Assembly (NCBI GenBank): GCA_903836945.1 | Contig: CAILSO010000026.1 | Span: forward strand, 1-33,862 | DNA length: 33,862 nt | DNA from: an uncultured Actinomycetes bacterium | GTDB taxonomy: Bacteria; Actinomycetota; Actinomycetes; Nanopelagicales; Nanopelagicaceae | Reading direction: 5' to 3' | Shown here: in pieces, positions 15,042 to 23,170 of the stretch | Layout of the letters: the number at the start of each line of letters is the position of its first letter | Position numbering within the stretch: position 1 is the stretch's first letter | Notes under the pieces: model-generated | The model's database searches: none | Seen by the model: only the letters and a program-made list of their open reading frames with translations | Told to the model about the DNA's origin: nothing | Program-made: the position numbers and the translations under genes

Positions 15042-16097
15042 ATGGCAGATCTGTGGTCCGCGCTCTTTGAAAATCTAGGTGCTAAGAAGGATTTAACCCC
15101 TGAATTAAGCACCTTTGTGATGACTGAAATTCTTGAGGGTAGAGCCGAAGAAGAGAATGTAAAGAAATTTCTGCTCTCACTTAAAGAAAAGGGCGAGAGC
15201 GCGCAAGACATCACTCAATTAGTTGAAATGCTCTACAAATACGCCTTACCGATTTCGATTTCTGACCGCGCTGTCGATCCGGTGGGCACTGGAGGCGATG
15301 GGAAGAACACGGTAAATATCTCAACTTCAGCTGCGATTGTGACAACGGCTGCGGGTGCGCGAGTTGTAAAACATGGCTCTATCGCCGCTTCATCAAAATC
15401 TGGTTCGGCCGATGTTCTATCAGCACTCGGAATCGCAACTGACTTAACTGGTCCAGAAGTTGAGGAATCGGTTTACAAATTTGGCATTGGTTTTATGAAG
15501 GCGACAACCTTTCATTCAGCGCTTCGACATGCCGCTCCAGCCAGAAGAGCCCTTGGCATCCCAACCGTCTTTAATATTTTGGGACCACTCGCCAATCCAG
15601 CGAAGCCACAGGTCATTGCCTTAGGAGTTGCGCCAAAGGAGAAACTGCCAATCATGGCGCAGGTAATTGCTGATCGAGGTGGGGAGGGTTTTGCCTTCCG
15701 CGGTGATGATGGAATTGATGAATTAACGCTGGCGACAACTTCAACTGTTTTGCAAATCTACAACGGCCAGATACAGACATTCTCATTTGACCCGATGGAT
15801 ATCGGAATCGAACGCGCCCCGTTATCTTCACTTGTAGGTGGCGTTCCAGAAGTAAATGCCAAAATTATTCGCGAAATATTTGAAGGAAAGCGCGGTCCGA
15901 TCCGTGATGCAATCGCCTTAAATGCCGCGATCACCATAGCTGCCTTCAAAGCAGATTTTGGAATTGGTCTCACACAACAGATTGCAAATGGTTATGTGCT
16001 TGCGCAGCAAGCGATCGATTCTGGCGCGGCTGGAGATTTGCTTGAGAATTGGTCGGCTTTTACTCGGGAAATTTCACCAAGTTCTGCCAACTCTTAA
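15042..16097 (+). CDS. trpD: Anthranilate phosphoribosyltransferase
   Basis: Joins anthranilate to PRPP in tryptophan synthesis. It has 351 residues, normal for the family. The PRPP and metal motifs are GTGGDG (82-87), NISTSAA (92-98) and KHGSIAASSKSGSAD (110-124); MKATTFHSALRHAAPARRALG and TVFNILGPLANPA follow in the usual order. Other trp genes are not adjacent, as in mycobacteria, where trpD also stands alone next to ctaE. Its TAA overlaps the stop of the converging exonuclease gene by 4 nt. Confidence 0.97.
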   Translation: MADLWSALFENLGAKKDLTPELSTFVMTEILEGRAEEENVKKFLLSLKEKGESAQDITQLVEMLYKYALPISISDRAVDPVGTGGDGKNTVNISTSAAIVTTAAGARVVKHGSIAASSKSGSADVLSALGIATDLTGPEVEESVYKFGIGFMKATTFHSALRHAAPARRALGIPTVFNILGPLANPAKPQVIALGVAPKEKLPIMAQVIADRGGEGFAFRGDDGIDELTLATTSTVLQIYNGQIQTFSFDPMDIGIERAPLSSLVGGVPEVNAKIIREIFEGKRGPIRDAIALNAAITIAAFKADFGIGLTQQIANGYVLAQQAIDSGAAGDLLENWSAFTREISPSSANS

Positions 16098-16768
16098 AAC
16101 TTTGGTCGTTTGTTTTCAGGTAGGCGTTTCATAAAATTGATTAAGTCTTGGCTAGTTAATACATCAAAGCCAGCGGCGCGTTCTAAGAGCCGGTGAAGAA
16201 CATCTACCGTGGTCTTCACATCATCCAGTGCCCGGTGAGTTGGGGGAGTTGGGGTTTGAAAAAACTCCGAGAGCGTAGAGAGCTTGTAATTAAAGATCTC
16301 TGATCGTTCGATTACCAATCTTGCCAGTCGAACTGTGTCAACCACTTGATGCCCAGGCCAGGGGATTTTGCACTTACTTGCAGCGGCCTTTAGAAATCCC
16401 ATATCAAAGGGGGAGTTGTGTGCGACAAGGATTACTTTTTCTGGACTTTCAAAAAATTCAAAGAGGCTTGGCAGAACTGATTCGATCTTAGGGGCATCAA
16501 ATAACATCGCATCTGTGATGCCGGTTAATTCAGTTATGTAATCTGGAAGTGAAATTCCTGGGTTGATAAAGCTGCCAAACTCCTCGATAACCTGCCCACC
16601 GCGGATCTTTGCGGCGCCAATTTCAGTAATCCCATTGCCATCTTTTGGTGAAGCGCCCGTTGTTTCAAGATCGACTACAACAAAAGTGGTTTCATGCAAG
16701 GCGGTTCCGATACTTTCAAAACCCGGTTGCCAATTATCAGCAGGTGGATTTGGAAAGGCCGAACTCAT
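16094..16768 (-). CDS. DnaQ-type 3'-5' exonuclease (DNA polymerase III epsilon-like)
   Basis: DEDDh exonuclease of 224 residues. Exo I is FVVVDLETTGASP with D33 and E35, Exo II is HNSPFDMGFL, and Exo III is HRALDDVKTTVDVL with the catalytic His and Asp. There is no C-terminal GIY-YIG or UvrC-like domain, unlike the larger mycobacterial protein in the same neighbourhood. It could proofread for a replicative polymerase or act in repair or RNA turnover; the sequence alone does not decide. A TAGGTT box 6 nt before the ATG supports the start. Confidence 0.93.
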   Translation of the reverse strand: MSSAFPNPPADNWQPGFESIGTALHETTFVVVDLETTGASPKDGNGITEIGAAKIRGGQVIEEFGSFINPGISLPDYITELTGITDAMLFDAPKIESVLPSLFEFFESPEKVILVAHNSPFDMGFLKAAASKCKIPWPGHQVVDTVRLARLVIERSEIFNYKLSTLSEFFQTPTPPTHRALDDVKTTVDVLHRLLERAAGFDVLTSQDLINFMKRLPENKRPKF

Positions 16769-16774
16769 AAACCA

Positions 16775-16780
16775 AACCTA
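16775..16780 (-). promoter_or_regulatory. -10 box TAGGTT for the exonuclease gene
   Basis: TAGGTT ends 6 nt before the ATG at 16768, in the short gap between this gene and tRNA-Val. Confidence 0.5.
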
Positions 16781-16797
16781 CGCTATGGATTTATTTC

Positions 16798-16872
16798 TGG
16801 TGGACCGTACTGGGATCGAACCAGTGACCCCCACAATGTCAATGTGGTGCTCTACCGCTGAGCCAACGATCC
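16798..16872 (-). tRNA. tRNA-Val (GAC)
   Basis: A full cloverleaf can be drawn: acceptor GGATCGT pairs with ACGGTCC (one G-U), the anticodon loop TTGACAT gives GAC, and the T arm has GGTTCGATCCC. Discriminator A and an encoded CCA follow (16798-16800). Confidence 0.96.
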
Positions 16873-16911
16873 TTACTTAATTACCATTTTTCGGTAAGCA
16901 AATATTACCTT

Positions 16912-17268
16912 CTACTTACTCGCCCGTCCAAAATCATCTTCTACACGCTCAATATCATCCTCGCCGAAGTAAGTTCCAGTTTGGACTTCAACAAAAATAA
17001 TCTCTTCAGATCCAGTGTTGTGTATCCGGTGTAGAACACCAATATCGAACTCAACGCTATCCCCAGCTTTTACAGATCTAATAGAACCATCAATAGTTAC
17101 CTCACCAACACCCTGAACAATGAACCAGTGTTCCGCCCGGAATTTATGCTTTTGATATGAGAGGCGAGCGCCGGGATTTACCCAAATGCATTTAACTTTG
17201 TGAGTTTGCGATTCTTGTAGAACTTCATAGCGACCCCAAGGGCGTTCTGACTTCTCAAGGTTGCTCAT
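16912..17268 (-). CDS. Stand-alone cupin, mannose-6-phosphate isomerase type II C-terminal-like
   Basis: A single-domain cupin of 118 residues matching the C-terminal domain of bifunctional mannose-1-phosphate guanylyltransferase/mannose-6-phosphate isomerase. RPWGRYEVLQ opens it, QKHKFRAEHWFIVQG and VLHRIHNTG hold the metal-binding His/Glu set, and VEVQTGTYFGEDDIERVED is the closing signature. It may isomerise a sugar phosphate; supply of GDP-mannose for the PIM pathway encoded by pimA is an attractive but untested link. ATG 17268 is preferred over a TTG at 17280. No clear -10 box or Shine-Dalgarno is seen, so start confidence is modest. Confidence 0.88.
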   Translation of the reverse strand: MSNLEKSERPWGRYEVLQESQTHKVKCIWVNPGARLSYQKHKFRAEHWFIVQGVGEVTIDGSIRSVKAGDSVEFDIGVLHRIHNTGSEEIIFVEVQTGTYFGEDDIERVEDDFGRASK

Positions 17269-17333
17269 GCCACTATCCAACCATTCCTAATCTGTACTTC
17301 TGAACTTATTTAACTTTCTCACCATAAGAATTA

Positions 17334-17407
17334 TGGAGGTCGGAACGGGATTTGAACCCGTGTAGCAGGATTTGCAGTCCTGAGCCTCGCCTCTCGGCCA
17401 TCCGACC
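17334..17407 (-). tRNA. tRNA-Cys (GCA)
   Basis: Acceptor GGTCGGA pairs with TCCGACC, the anticodon stem CAGGA/TCCTG encloses CTGCAAA (anticodon GCA), and the T loop is GGTTCAAATCCC. U73, the tRNA-Cys identity base, is present, and CCA is encoded (17334-17336). Confidence 0.96.
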
Positions 17408-17431
17408 AAACTTTTCGGCACATTCTCTTTA

Positions 17432-17521
17432 CTGATTGTGCTTAATGCTGATTGTGCTTAATACTTTTCGAGCTTAATACTGATTGTGCTTAATACTTTT
17501 CGAGCTTAATACTGGTTGTGC
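17432..17521. repeat. 16-bp tandem repeat array of two alternating monomers
   Basis: Between tRNA-Gly and tRNA-Cys lie five full 16-mers plus a partial: A CTGATTGTGCTTAATG (17432), A CTGATTGTGCTTAATA (17448), B CTTTTCGAGCTTAATA (17464), A (17480), B (17496), then partial A CTGGTTGTGC (17512-17521). A and B share GCTTAATA. The exact 32-bp A-B dimer occurs twice. No ORF runs through it. With the two tRNAs this accounts for the 477-bp gap 17269-17745. Confidence 0.9.
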
Positions 17522-17544
17522 AAGCTGCGACTAGTTCCGCTGAG

Positions 17545-17617
17545 AGCGGACGACCGGGTTCGAACCGGCGACCTGAACCTTGGCAAGGTTCCGCGCTACC
17601 AACTGCGCTACGTCCGC
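17545..17617 (-). tRNA. tRNA-Gly (GCC), CCA not encoded
   Basis: Acceptor GCGGACG pairs with CGTCCGC, the anticodon stem GAACC/GGTTC encloses TTGCCAA (anticodon GCC), the T loop is TTCGAAC, and U73 is present. The following bases are CTC, so CCA must be added after transcription, unlike the neighbouring Cys and Val genes. Confidence 0.95.
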
Positions 17618-17733
17618 GTACTTGATTCAAAGTCGCTCTTACGAGCTACCCACGAACCAAGGAGGTAAATCTAGCGCACGGGGGTAGTTAGTGCCAAAGC
17701 GTGAAAATCACACGCAGACATGGAGAAAGTAAC

Positions 17734-17739
17734 TAGCGT
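17734..17739 (+). promoter_or_regulatory. -10 box TAGCGT for pabBC
   Basis: TAGCGT ends 6 nt before the GTG at 17746, supporting a leaderless GTG start. The stretch 17618-17733, between tRNA-Gly and this box, holds nothing else I can name. Confidence 0.5.
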
Positions 17740-17745
17740 TCGGTT

Positions 17746-19443
17746 GTGAAATCTGATGAACCATTCTTTTGGATGGGCGGGATCTTGGCCACCGGCTTGG
17801 TGGCGATTAGCGATGACCTGAGTGATCTTAGGGATGGTGGATTCTGGGCGGTTTCTACAACCTTTGAAGGTAAATCAATTTTTGCAAAATTTGATCAGAT
17901 TCAGAGGTCTGCCCCCTTTCCAAACTTTGATCACTGGCAGTCCCTTGAATCAAATTGGCGATCTTCGCAATCAAAAGTTGAATACCTAAATTATGTAGAA
18001 GAAATCCGTAACGAGATTGCAAAGGGGGAGGTCTATCAAGTAAATGCTTGTCGAGTTTTGGAGACGGAATATGACGGACCGAGCCTTGGCGGACTCTTTC
18101 AATTATTGTTGGCAGAAAATCCAGCTCCGCAAGCATCCTTTCTAAGACTTCCAGGAATCGAAATCGCCTCGGCATCCCCAGAATTATTTCTAGAACGCGA
18201 TGGAGATCTCCTAAAGAGTTCACCAATAAAAGGAAGCCGACCGGTTTCAAAAAAACCATTGGCATTTAGTGAAAAGGATCAGAGCGAGAATGTGATGATC
18301 GTCGACCTAATGCGAAATGATCTCAGTCAAATTTGCGAGTCGGTAGAAGTCGGAGCAATTTTGCGAAATGAGATTCATCCAGGAATTGAACATTTAGTCT
18401 CCGATGTTTTCGGCCGATTGCGCAAGGGAGTTGATTGGCCGCAAATTATTAAGCAACTTTCACCAGCCGGTTCTATAAGTGGAGCGCCAAAGATTTCGGC
18501 ACTTAAAATAATTAAGCGAATGGAGAAAGTTCCCCGCGGCCCATATTGCGGTCTACTTGGCTGGATTGAAGGCGATCTGGCGCGACTAAGCGTTGCCATC
18601 CGAATATTTTGGCGAGAGGGCTTGAAGATCAAATTTGGAACCGGCGCGGGAATTACTTGGAGTTCAGATGCGGCTAAGGAATGGGATGAGACGCAATTAA
18701 AGGCCGGCCGATTGATTGGACTTTGCGGGGGATATCAAGAAAATGATTGGCCATTTGGTTCTGGACTATTTGAAACGCTTCGAGTCGAGGAAGGAAAAAT
18801 TCAATTTCTTTCCGAACACCTAGATCGTGCTAAAGCAAGTGCACAACAACTTGGGATGAAATTTCCAAGCGATTCAACGATCATGGAAAAACTAAGCGAA
18901 CTGCCGCGGGTACGCCTAGGAAGATTGCGGCTCACTTTTGGTGAGAGCTTTCACTGCAATTTACTTCCTTATGTAGACCCACGTGCTCCGCTAAAAATCG
19001 TCACAACTTATCGAAATCCGGAATGCGATCTATCGAAGGTTGGACACAAGCTATTTCCATATGATTCAAATTTGGATCTTTTAAGTCAGGTTCGGTCTAG
19101 AGGATTTGATGAGACCATCATCGTCAACGAAAGCCTGGAGATCTCAGAGGGTTCAATCTCAAATTTTGTTTTTAGAATTGATGGCTTCTGGATCACTCCG
19201 CCTCGAAGTAGTGGGTTATTACCAGGGATTATCAGGCAGAAAGTTTTAGATGCTGGTCTAGCTATCGAGGCGAGTATTGCCGAGGAGCAGATAAAGAAGG
19301 TCACACATGCCTTTGCAATATCGAGTTTGCGTATTGCAACTCCAGTAGAGACGATCGATGGCCGAGTTCTGAATCTGGATGATGTTTCCAAGGCCTGGAA
19401 CTTCAAATTGCGCGATTTCCTGAAGATGAATTCGGTAGGCTAG
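17746..19443 (+). CDS. pabBC: Fused aminodeoxychorismate synthase component I / aminodeoxychorismate lyase (PabB-PabC)
   Basis: Makes 4-aminobenzoate for folate from chorismate in two steps on one chain of 565 residues. The chorismate-binding PabB part spans about 78-325. PIKGSRP has K162, the nucleophile that marks aminodeoxychorismate rather than anthranilate synthase (which has PIAG); [15 protein letters not shown] and [11 protein letters not shown] follow. The PLP-dependent PabC part starts near 335 with [13 protein letters not shown], has the likely cofactor Lys in GHKLFP, and ends with [12 protein letters not shown]. The amidotransferase PabA is not in the window. The N-terminal domain is short compared with stand-alone PabB. 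It starts at GTG with a -10 box at 17734. Confidence 0.93.
   Translation: MKSDEPFFWMGGILATGLVAISDDLSDLRDGGFWAVSTTFEGKSIFAKFDQIQRSAPFPNFDHWQSLESNWRSSQSKVEYLNYVEEIRNEIAKGEVYQVNACRVLETEYDGPSLGGLFQLLLAENPAPQASFLRLPGIEIASASPELFLERDGDLLKSSPIKGSRPVSKKPLAFSEKDQSENVMIVDLMRNDLSQICESVEVGAILRNEIHPGIEHLVSDVFGRLRKGVDWPQIIKQLSPAGSISGAPKISALKIIKRMEKVPRGPYCGLLGWIEGDLARLSVAIRIFWREGLKIKFGTGAGITWSSDAAKEWDETQLKAGRLIGLCGGYQENDWPFGSGLFETLRVEEGKIQFLSEHLDRAKASAQQLGMKFPSDSTIMEKLSELPRVRLGRLRLTFGESFHCNLLPYVDPRAPLKIVTTYRNPECDLSKVGHKLFPYDSNLDLLSQVRSRGFDETIIVNESLEISEGSISNFVFRIDGFWITPPRSSGLLPGIIRQKVLDAGLAIEASIAEEQIKKVTHAFAISSLRIATPVETIDGRVLNLDDVSKAWNFKLRDFLKMNSVG
19436..19441 (+). promoter_or_regulatory. -10 box TAGGCT for thrS
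   Basis: TAGGCT ends 6 nt before the thrS ATG and overlaps the last base triplets of pabBC, including the first base of its stop. It allows separate, leaderless thrS transcription. Confidence 0.5.
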
Positions 19444-19447
19444 AAGT

Positions 19448-21439
19448 ATGGCGACGATAAAGGTTTCGGTAGATGGTAAGGCCATCGAGGTTTCGGCTGA
19501 GCAACGCCCTACCCATCTTTTTGCCGAGAACCCAGCCATTGTTGCTGCCAAGATAAATGGCGAGCTTCGTGATTTGTGGACCGAATTAAAAGATGGCGAT
19601 GTAATCGAGGCTGTGGCAATCGATTCGCCAGAAGGTTTATCAGTTTTACGGCACTCAACCGCTCACGTTTTAGCACAAGCCGTGCAAGAGGTATTTCCTG
19701 AGACGAAACTTGGCATCGGCCCACCGATTACAGATGGTTTTTATTATGACTTTGATCCGCTTAAACCATTTACTCCTGAAGATCTGGAAAAGCTGGAAAG
19801 CGCCATGCGCAAGATCATCAAAGCGGGCCAGCGTTTTAGAAGACGCGTCATTTCAGAGGAAGATGCCTTAGTTGAATTAAAGAATGAACCTTACAAATGT
19901 GAATTAATCGGATTGAAATCTGGTTCCAGCGATGATGGCTCCAATGTTGAGGTTGGCGGCGCAGAATTAACGATCTATGACAATCTAGGTCGCGATGGTG
20001 AGCCTGCTTGGAGCGATTTATGTAGAGGGCCACATTTACCTTCAACAAAACTGATCCCCGCTTTTAAATTGATGCGTACAGCGGCCGCCTATTGGCGTGG
20101 CTCTGAAAAGAATCCGATGTTGCAACGAATCTACGGAACTGCTTGGCCAACTCCAGAGAAATTGGAAGAACATCTAAATCTCTTGGCGGAAGCTGAAAAG
20201 CGTGATCACCGTCGTTTAGGACAAGAGCTAGATCTATTTTCCTTTCCCGAAGAAGTTGGCTCGGGCTTAGCGGTCTTTCATCCAAAGGGCGGAATTGTTC
20301 GCCGCGCTATGGAAGATTATTCGAGAATTCGCCACGAAGAAGAGAATTATCAATTTGTATATTCACCACATTTAACAAAAGCTGCCTTATTTGAAACTTC
20401 AGGACATTTGGATTGGTATTCCGAGGGAATGTATCCACCAATGGTCATGGATGAGGAATTCCATACCGATGGCACAGTGAAGCGTGCGGGTCAAAAGTAT
20501 TACATGAAGCCTATGAACTGCCCCTTTCACAATTTAATCTTTCGTTCTTCAGCTCGTTCTTACCGCGAGTTACCACTTCGACTCTTTGAATTCGGCACGG
20601 TATATCGCTACGAAAAATCAGGAGTGATACATGGCTTAACCAGAGCGCGTGGTTTTACGCAAGATGATGCCCACATTTATTGCACCAAAGAACAGATGCT
20701 TGGCGAATTGGATTCGCTTCTAACCTTCGTTTTAAATCTCCTTCGTGACTACGGCTTAGTAGATTTTTATCTCGAACTCTCAACGCGCAATCCTGAAAAA
20801 TCAGTGGGTGAAGATTCCGATTGGGAAGAGGCTACGCAAGCGCTTCGTGTGGCAGCTGAAAAACAAAATCTGGAACTTGTCTTAGATCCTGGTGGCGCGG
20901 CCTTTTACGGTCCAAAAATTTCCGTTCAAGCAAAGGATGCGATCGGTCGTACTTGGCAGATGTCAACCATTCAAGTGGATTTCCAATTGCCACAGCGTTT
21001 TGATTTGGAATATGTTTCATCAGATGGCTCGCGTCAGAAGCCAGTGATGATTCACCGCGCACTCTTTGGCTCAATTGAAAGATTCTTCGGAGTCCTAACC
21101 GAGCACTACGCCGGAGCCTTCCCACCATGGCTTGCACCAGTACAAGTTCGCGCCATTCCAGTGGCGGATGCATTCACACCATATTTGCAGGATGTTGCTT
21201 CCAAGATGCGTAAAGCCGGTATTCGCATTGATCTTGATAGCTCTGATGATCGCATGCAAAAGAAGGTTCGCAACGCACAGATGGAGAAAATTCCCTTCAT
21301 GATGATCGCTGGCGAGGAAGATCAAAATGCAAATACGGTCTCATTTCGATTCCGAAACGGTGATCAGAAAAATGGCTTAAGTATTGATGAGGCGATCGCC
21401 ATGATTACCTCTGCAATTAAAAATCGCGAACAGGTTTAA
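19448..21439 (+). CDS. thrS: Threonyl-tRNA synthetase
   Basis: Charges tRNA-Thr. It has 663 residues. An N-terminal TGS domain (about 1-60) precedes the second additional (editing) domain with [11 protein letters not shown] near 73. The class II catalytic core follows, with the zinc-site motif [22 protein letters not shown] (motif 2 region) and [13 protein letters not shown] (motif 3). A C-terminal anticodon-binding domain starts near 565 ([13 protein letters not shown]). It begins the thrS-HIT part of a gene order shared with mycobacteria. Confidence 0.98.
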   Translation: MATIKVSVDGKAIEVSAEQRPTHLFAENPAIVAAKINGELRDLWTELKDGDVIEAVAIDSPEGLSVLRHSTAHVLAQAVQEVFPETKLGIGPPITDGFYYDFDPLKPFTPEDLEKLESAMRKIIKAGQRFRRRVISEEDALVELKNEPYKCELIGLKSGSSDDGSNVEVGGAELTIYDNLGRDGEPAWSDLCRGPHLPSTKLIPAFKLMRTAAAYWRGSEKNPMLQRIYGTAWPTPEKLEEHLNLLAEAEKRDHRRLGQELDLFSFPEEVGSGLAVFHPKGGIVRRAMEDYSRIRHEEENYQFVYSPHLTKAALFETSGHLDWYSEGMYPPMVMDEEFHTDGTVKRAGQKYYMKPMNCPFHNLIFRSSARSYRELPLRLFEFGTVYRYEKSGVIHGLTRARGFTQDDAHIYCTKEQMLGELDSLLTFVLNLLRDYGLVDFYLELSTRNPEKSVGEDSDWEEATQALRVAAEKQNLELVLDPGGAAFYGPKISVQAKDAIGRTWQMSTIQVDFQLPQRFDLEYVSSDGSRQKPVMIHRALFGSIERFFGVLTEHYAGAFPPWLAPVQVRAIPVADAFTPYLQDVASKMRKAGIRIDLDSSDDRMQKKVRNAQMEKIPFMMIAGEEDQNANTVSFRFRNGDQKNGLSIDEAIAMITSAIKNREQV

Positions 21440-21440
21440 A

Positions 21441-21971
21441 ATGGATGAAGTATTAACTGGTGGGGCCGGAATGCCCGATGGCTGGCAAAGACTTTGGGCG
21501 CCGCATCGCAAAAGTTATCTCGAAGGTGAAAATCGCCCACTTCCGGATAATGAAATTCAATGTCCATTTTGCCGCATTCCAAAACTAAGCGATGAAGAGG
21601 GCTTAATTGTTTATCGTGGGAGTGAAGCCTACGTAGTAATGAACTTGTATCCGTATAACGCGGGTCATCTTTTGATCTGCGCAAATCGTCATGTCGCCGA
21701 TCTAACGGAGTTAACAAAGTCAGAACGCGAAGAGATTTTTCAATTGACTTCCCATGCCATGGAGACTCTGCGCAAGGTAGCAAATCCTGGCGGATTTAAT
21801 CTTGGAATGAATCAAGGGGATGTTTCGGGAGCCGGGGTAGCTGAACACATTCATCAACATGTAGTACCTAGATGGTTTGGTGATGCAAATTTCATGCCAT
21901 TAATTGGCAAGACAAAAGTTCTACCAGAATTGCTCGATGTTACGCGTAGCGCCTTAGCTGCGGCTTGGTAG
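21441..21971 (+). CDS. HIT-family protein, AP4A phosphorylase/hydrolase-like
   Basis: Histidine-triad nucleotide phosphorylase or hydrolase of 176 residues. CPFC at 41-44 with downstream His forms a probable zinc site. NLYPYNAGHLLICANRHV is the nucleotide-binding core, and AEHIHQHVVPRW holds the triad H136, H138, H140. The mycobacterial protein at the same spot after thrS is reported to act on diadenosine tetraphosphate, which makes that the best guess. It starts 1 nt after the thrS stop, so it is co-transcribed. Its last 18 nt overlap the converging EF-G-like gene. Confidence 0.94.
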   Translation: MDEVLTGGAGMPDGWQRLWAPHRKSYLEGENRPLPDNEIQCPFCRIPKLSDEEGLIVYRGSEAYVVMNLYPYNAGHLLICANRHVADLTELTKSEREEIFQLTSHAMETLRKVANPGGFNLGMNQGDVSGAGVAEHIHQHVVPRWFGDANFMPLIGKTKVLPELLDVTRSALAAAW

Positions 21972-22544
21972 TTTTTTCAAATATTCAAGTACTTCGTATT
22001 TGCCAATATTTCTCTCTACAAAAACAGGAAGCGCCGGGAAGGTCAGAGCTGCTTCAAATGAATTGGGACCAAATTCTTCAATCGCATCTAGGTACTCTTT
22101 TCTAAATTCAAAGACCAGCAACTTATGTTCGGGATCGCTATCCCTAACTATTCGTTTTCCATCTGAATAATCAATTAGATTTAAGGAATCCAAATCGATA
22201 AGTGCCGCGGCTTGGCCATCATCTTCGTAAATCACCAGGAACGGATTTATAAGTGGATCGAGCAATCGTCCACCTATTGCCGCCATATCTTCAAAATCGG
22301 TTTCGCTTGTTTCCAAATCGGTGACCAAAACTAGAGATGGAATATAAAGCTCTCGAGCCTGATCCCACATTTCTTTTGTCTTCTCATCGACGCCGGAAAC
22401 AGCAGAGAGGAGAAAAATCGCAACATCGCTTTCATTTAATTCAGTGCTTTTTAAACCTAGGTATTCGGCCATAAATTGAGCGGCAGGCCCAACGATCGCC
22501 ACCTTCAAAGTTGGCTCAATTGATGGGAAGATTAGGTCGCTCAC
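21954..22544 (-). CDS. Degenerate EF-G G-domain relative without GTPase motifs, unknown function
   Basis: A 196-residue protein that aligns by eye to the G and G' domains of elongation factor G. ESDVAIFLLSAVSGVDEKTK and ELYIPSLVLVTDL match the helix and strands before G4 of EF-G; ALIDLDSLNLIDYSDGKRIV and FRKEYLDAIEEFG match the G' insert; VLEYLKKLPS matches the domain end. The P-loop is broken (VGPAAQFMAEYLG, no GK-T/S), the switch I/II stretch with DTPGH is missing, and NKxD has become TDLE. It cannot be an active GTPase. It sits antisense between HIT and pgsA, where mycobacteria have nothing. GTG 22544 is preferred (TAGGCT box 8 nt upstream); TTG 22553 is possible. Confidence 0.75.
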   Translation of the reverse strand: MSDLIFPSIEPTLKVAIVGPAAQFMAEYLGLKSTELNESDVAIFLLSAVSGVDEKTKEMWDQARELYIPSLVLVTDLETSETDFEDMAAIGGRLLDPLINPFLVIYEDDGQAAALIDLDSLNLIDYSDGKRIVRDSDPEHKLLVFEFRKEYLDAIEEFGPNSFEAALTFPALPVFVERNIGKYEVLEYLKKLPSRS

Positions 22545-22552
22545 GTTAACCA

Positions 22553-22558
22553 AGCCTA
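22553..22558 (-). promoter_or_regulatory. -10 box TAGGCT for the EF-G-like gene
   Basis: TAGGCT ends 8 nt before the GTG at 22544. It shares two base pairs with the opposing pgsA -10 box. Confidence 0.4.
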
Positions 22559-22562
22559 CGAT
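22557..22562 (+). promoter_or_regulatory. -10 box TACGAT for pgsA
   Basis: TACGAT ends 7 nt before the ATG at 22570. The in-frame ATG at 22561 lies inside the box, so the shorter protein is favoured. Confidence 0.55.
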
Positions 22563-22569
22563 GGGAACA

Positions 22570-23166
22570 ATGCTTCAAGCTTCATTACGCGCCCCAGTGA
22601 CCAAAGTGATTACACCTTTGGCCAGAGGACTGATCAAGATGAGAGTCAGCGCAAATCTCGTAAGTGTTTTTGGCGCCCTTGCAACAAGCAGTGCTGCGCT
22701 TCTCTTCTTCCCATCGGGAAGATTTGGCTTTGGCACCTTTTTTATAACGCTCTTCGTCCTATTTGATCTATTGGATGGAACTATCGCTCGCCTAAGTAGC
22801 AAGGGAGCAAATGGGTTTGGCGCCCTATTGGACTCGACGCTAGATCGAATTGGCGATGCGAGCGTTCTTGGATCATTACTTTGGTACTTAATTCGCCGAA
22901 AGGATTCTCTGACATCAGTAATGGTGATCGCGATTGCGGCAGGCTTTATGGTCTCTTATGTCAAGGCGCGAGCTGAAGCAGTAGGAATTGAATGCAATGG
23001 TGGCTTTGCCGAACGAACTGAACGCTTGGTGATCATTTTGGTAGCGACCGGTTTGGCAGCTTTAAACCTTGCATACGTTTTAGCTATTGGCATCTGGCTT
23101 CTAGCAGTTGCCAGCTGCATCACGGTAATTCAGAGATTTGCCATCGTTTATCGGTCAGGTAGTTAA
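22570..23166 (+). CDS. pgsA: CDP-alcohol phosphatidyltransferase, likely phosphatidylinositol phosphate synthase
   Basis: Transfers a phosphatidyl group from CDP-diacylglycerol to an alcohol phosphate, most likely inositol-1-phosphate, giving the lipid anchor of PIMs. It has 198 residues and six hydrophobic helices. The CDP-alcohol signature D-x2-D-G-x2-A-R-x9-G-x3-D-x3-D is complete from DLLDGTIAR to LLDSTLDRIGD. SYVKARAEAVG lies in the region of the inositol-phosphate site. Its placement before patA and pimA is the mycobacterial PIM operon order, which decides inositol over glycerol phosphate. The gap to patA is 4 nt. Confidence 0.92.
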   Translation: MLQASLRAPVTKVITPLARGLIKMRVSANLVSVFGALATSSAALLFFPSGRFGFGTFFITLFVLFDLLDGTIARLSSKGANGFGALLDSTLDRIGDASVLGSLLWYLIRRKDSLTSVMVIAIAAGFMVSYVKARAEAVGIECNGGFAERTERLVIILVATGLAALNLAYVLAIGIWLLAVASCITVIQRFAIVYRSGS

Positions 23167-23170
23167 TCTG

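Noticed and set aside
17432-17521. CRISPR array
   Set aside because: The repeats are directly adjacent 16-mers with no unique spacers, and no cas genes are present.
17618-17733. Promoter for tRNA-Gly
   Set aside because: One must exist, but I could not find a -10/-35 pair with good spacing, so no site is called.
21436-21783. A 115-codon minus-strand frame antisense to the HIT gene
   Set aside because: It is antisense to conserved HIT codons, His/Arg-rich and without recognisable features.
22561-22569. pgsA start at the first ATG (22561)
   Set aside because: That ATG overlaps the best -10 box (22557-22562); the ATG at 22570 fits the 6-8 nt offset seen at other starts.
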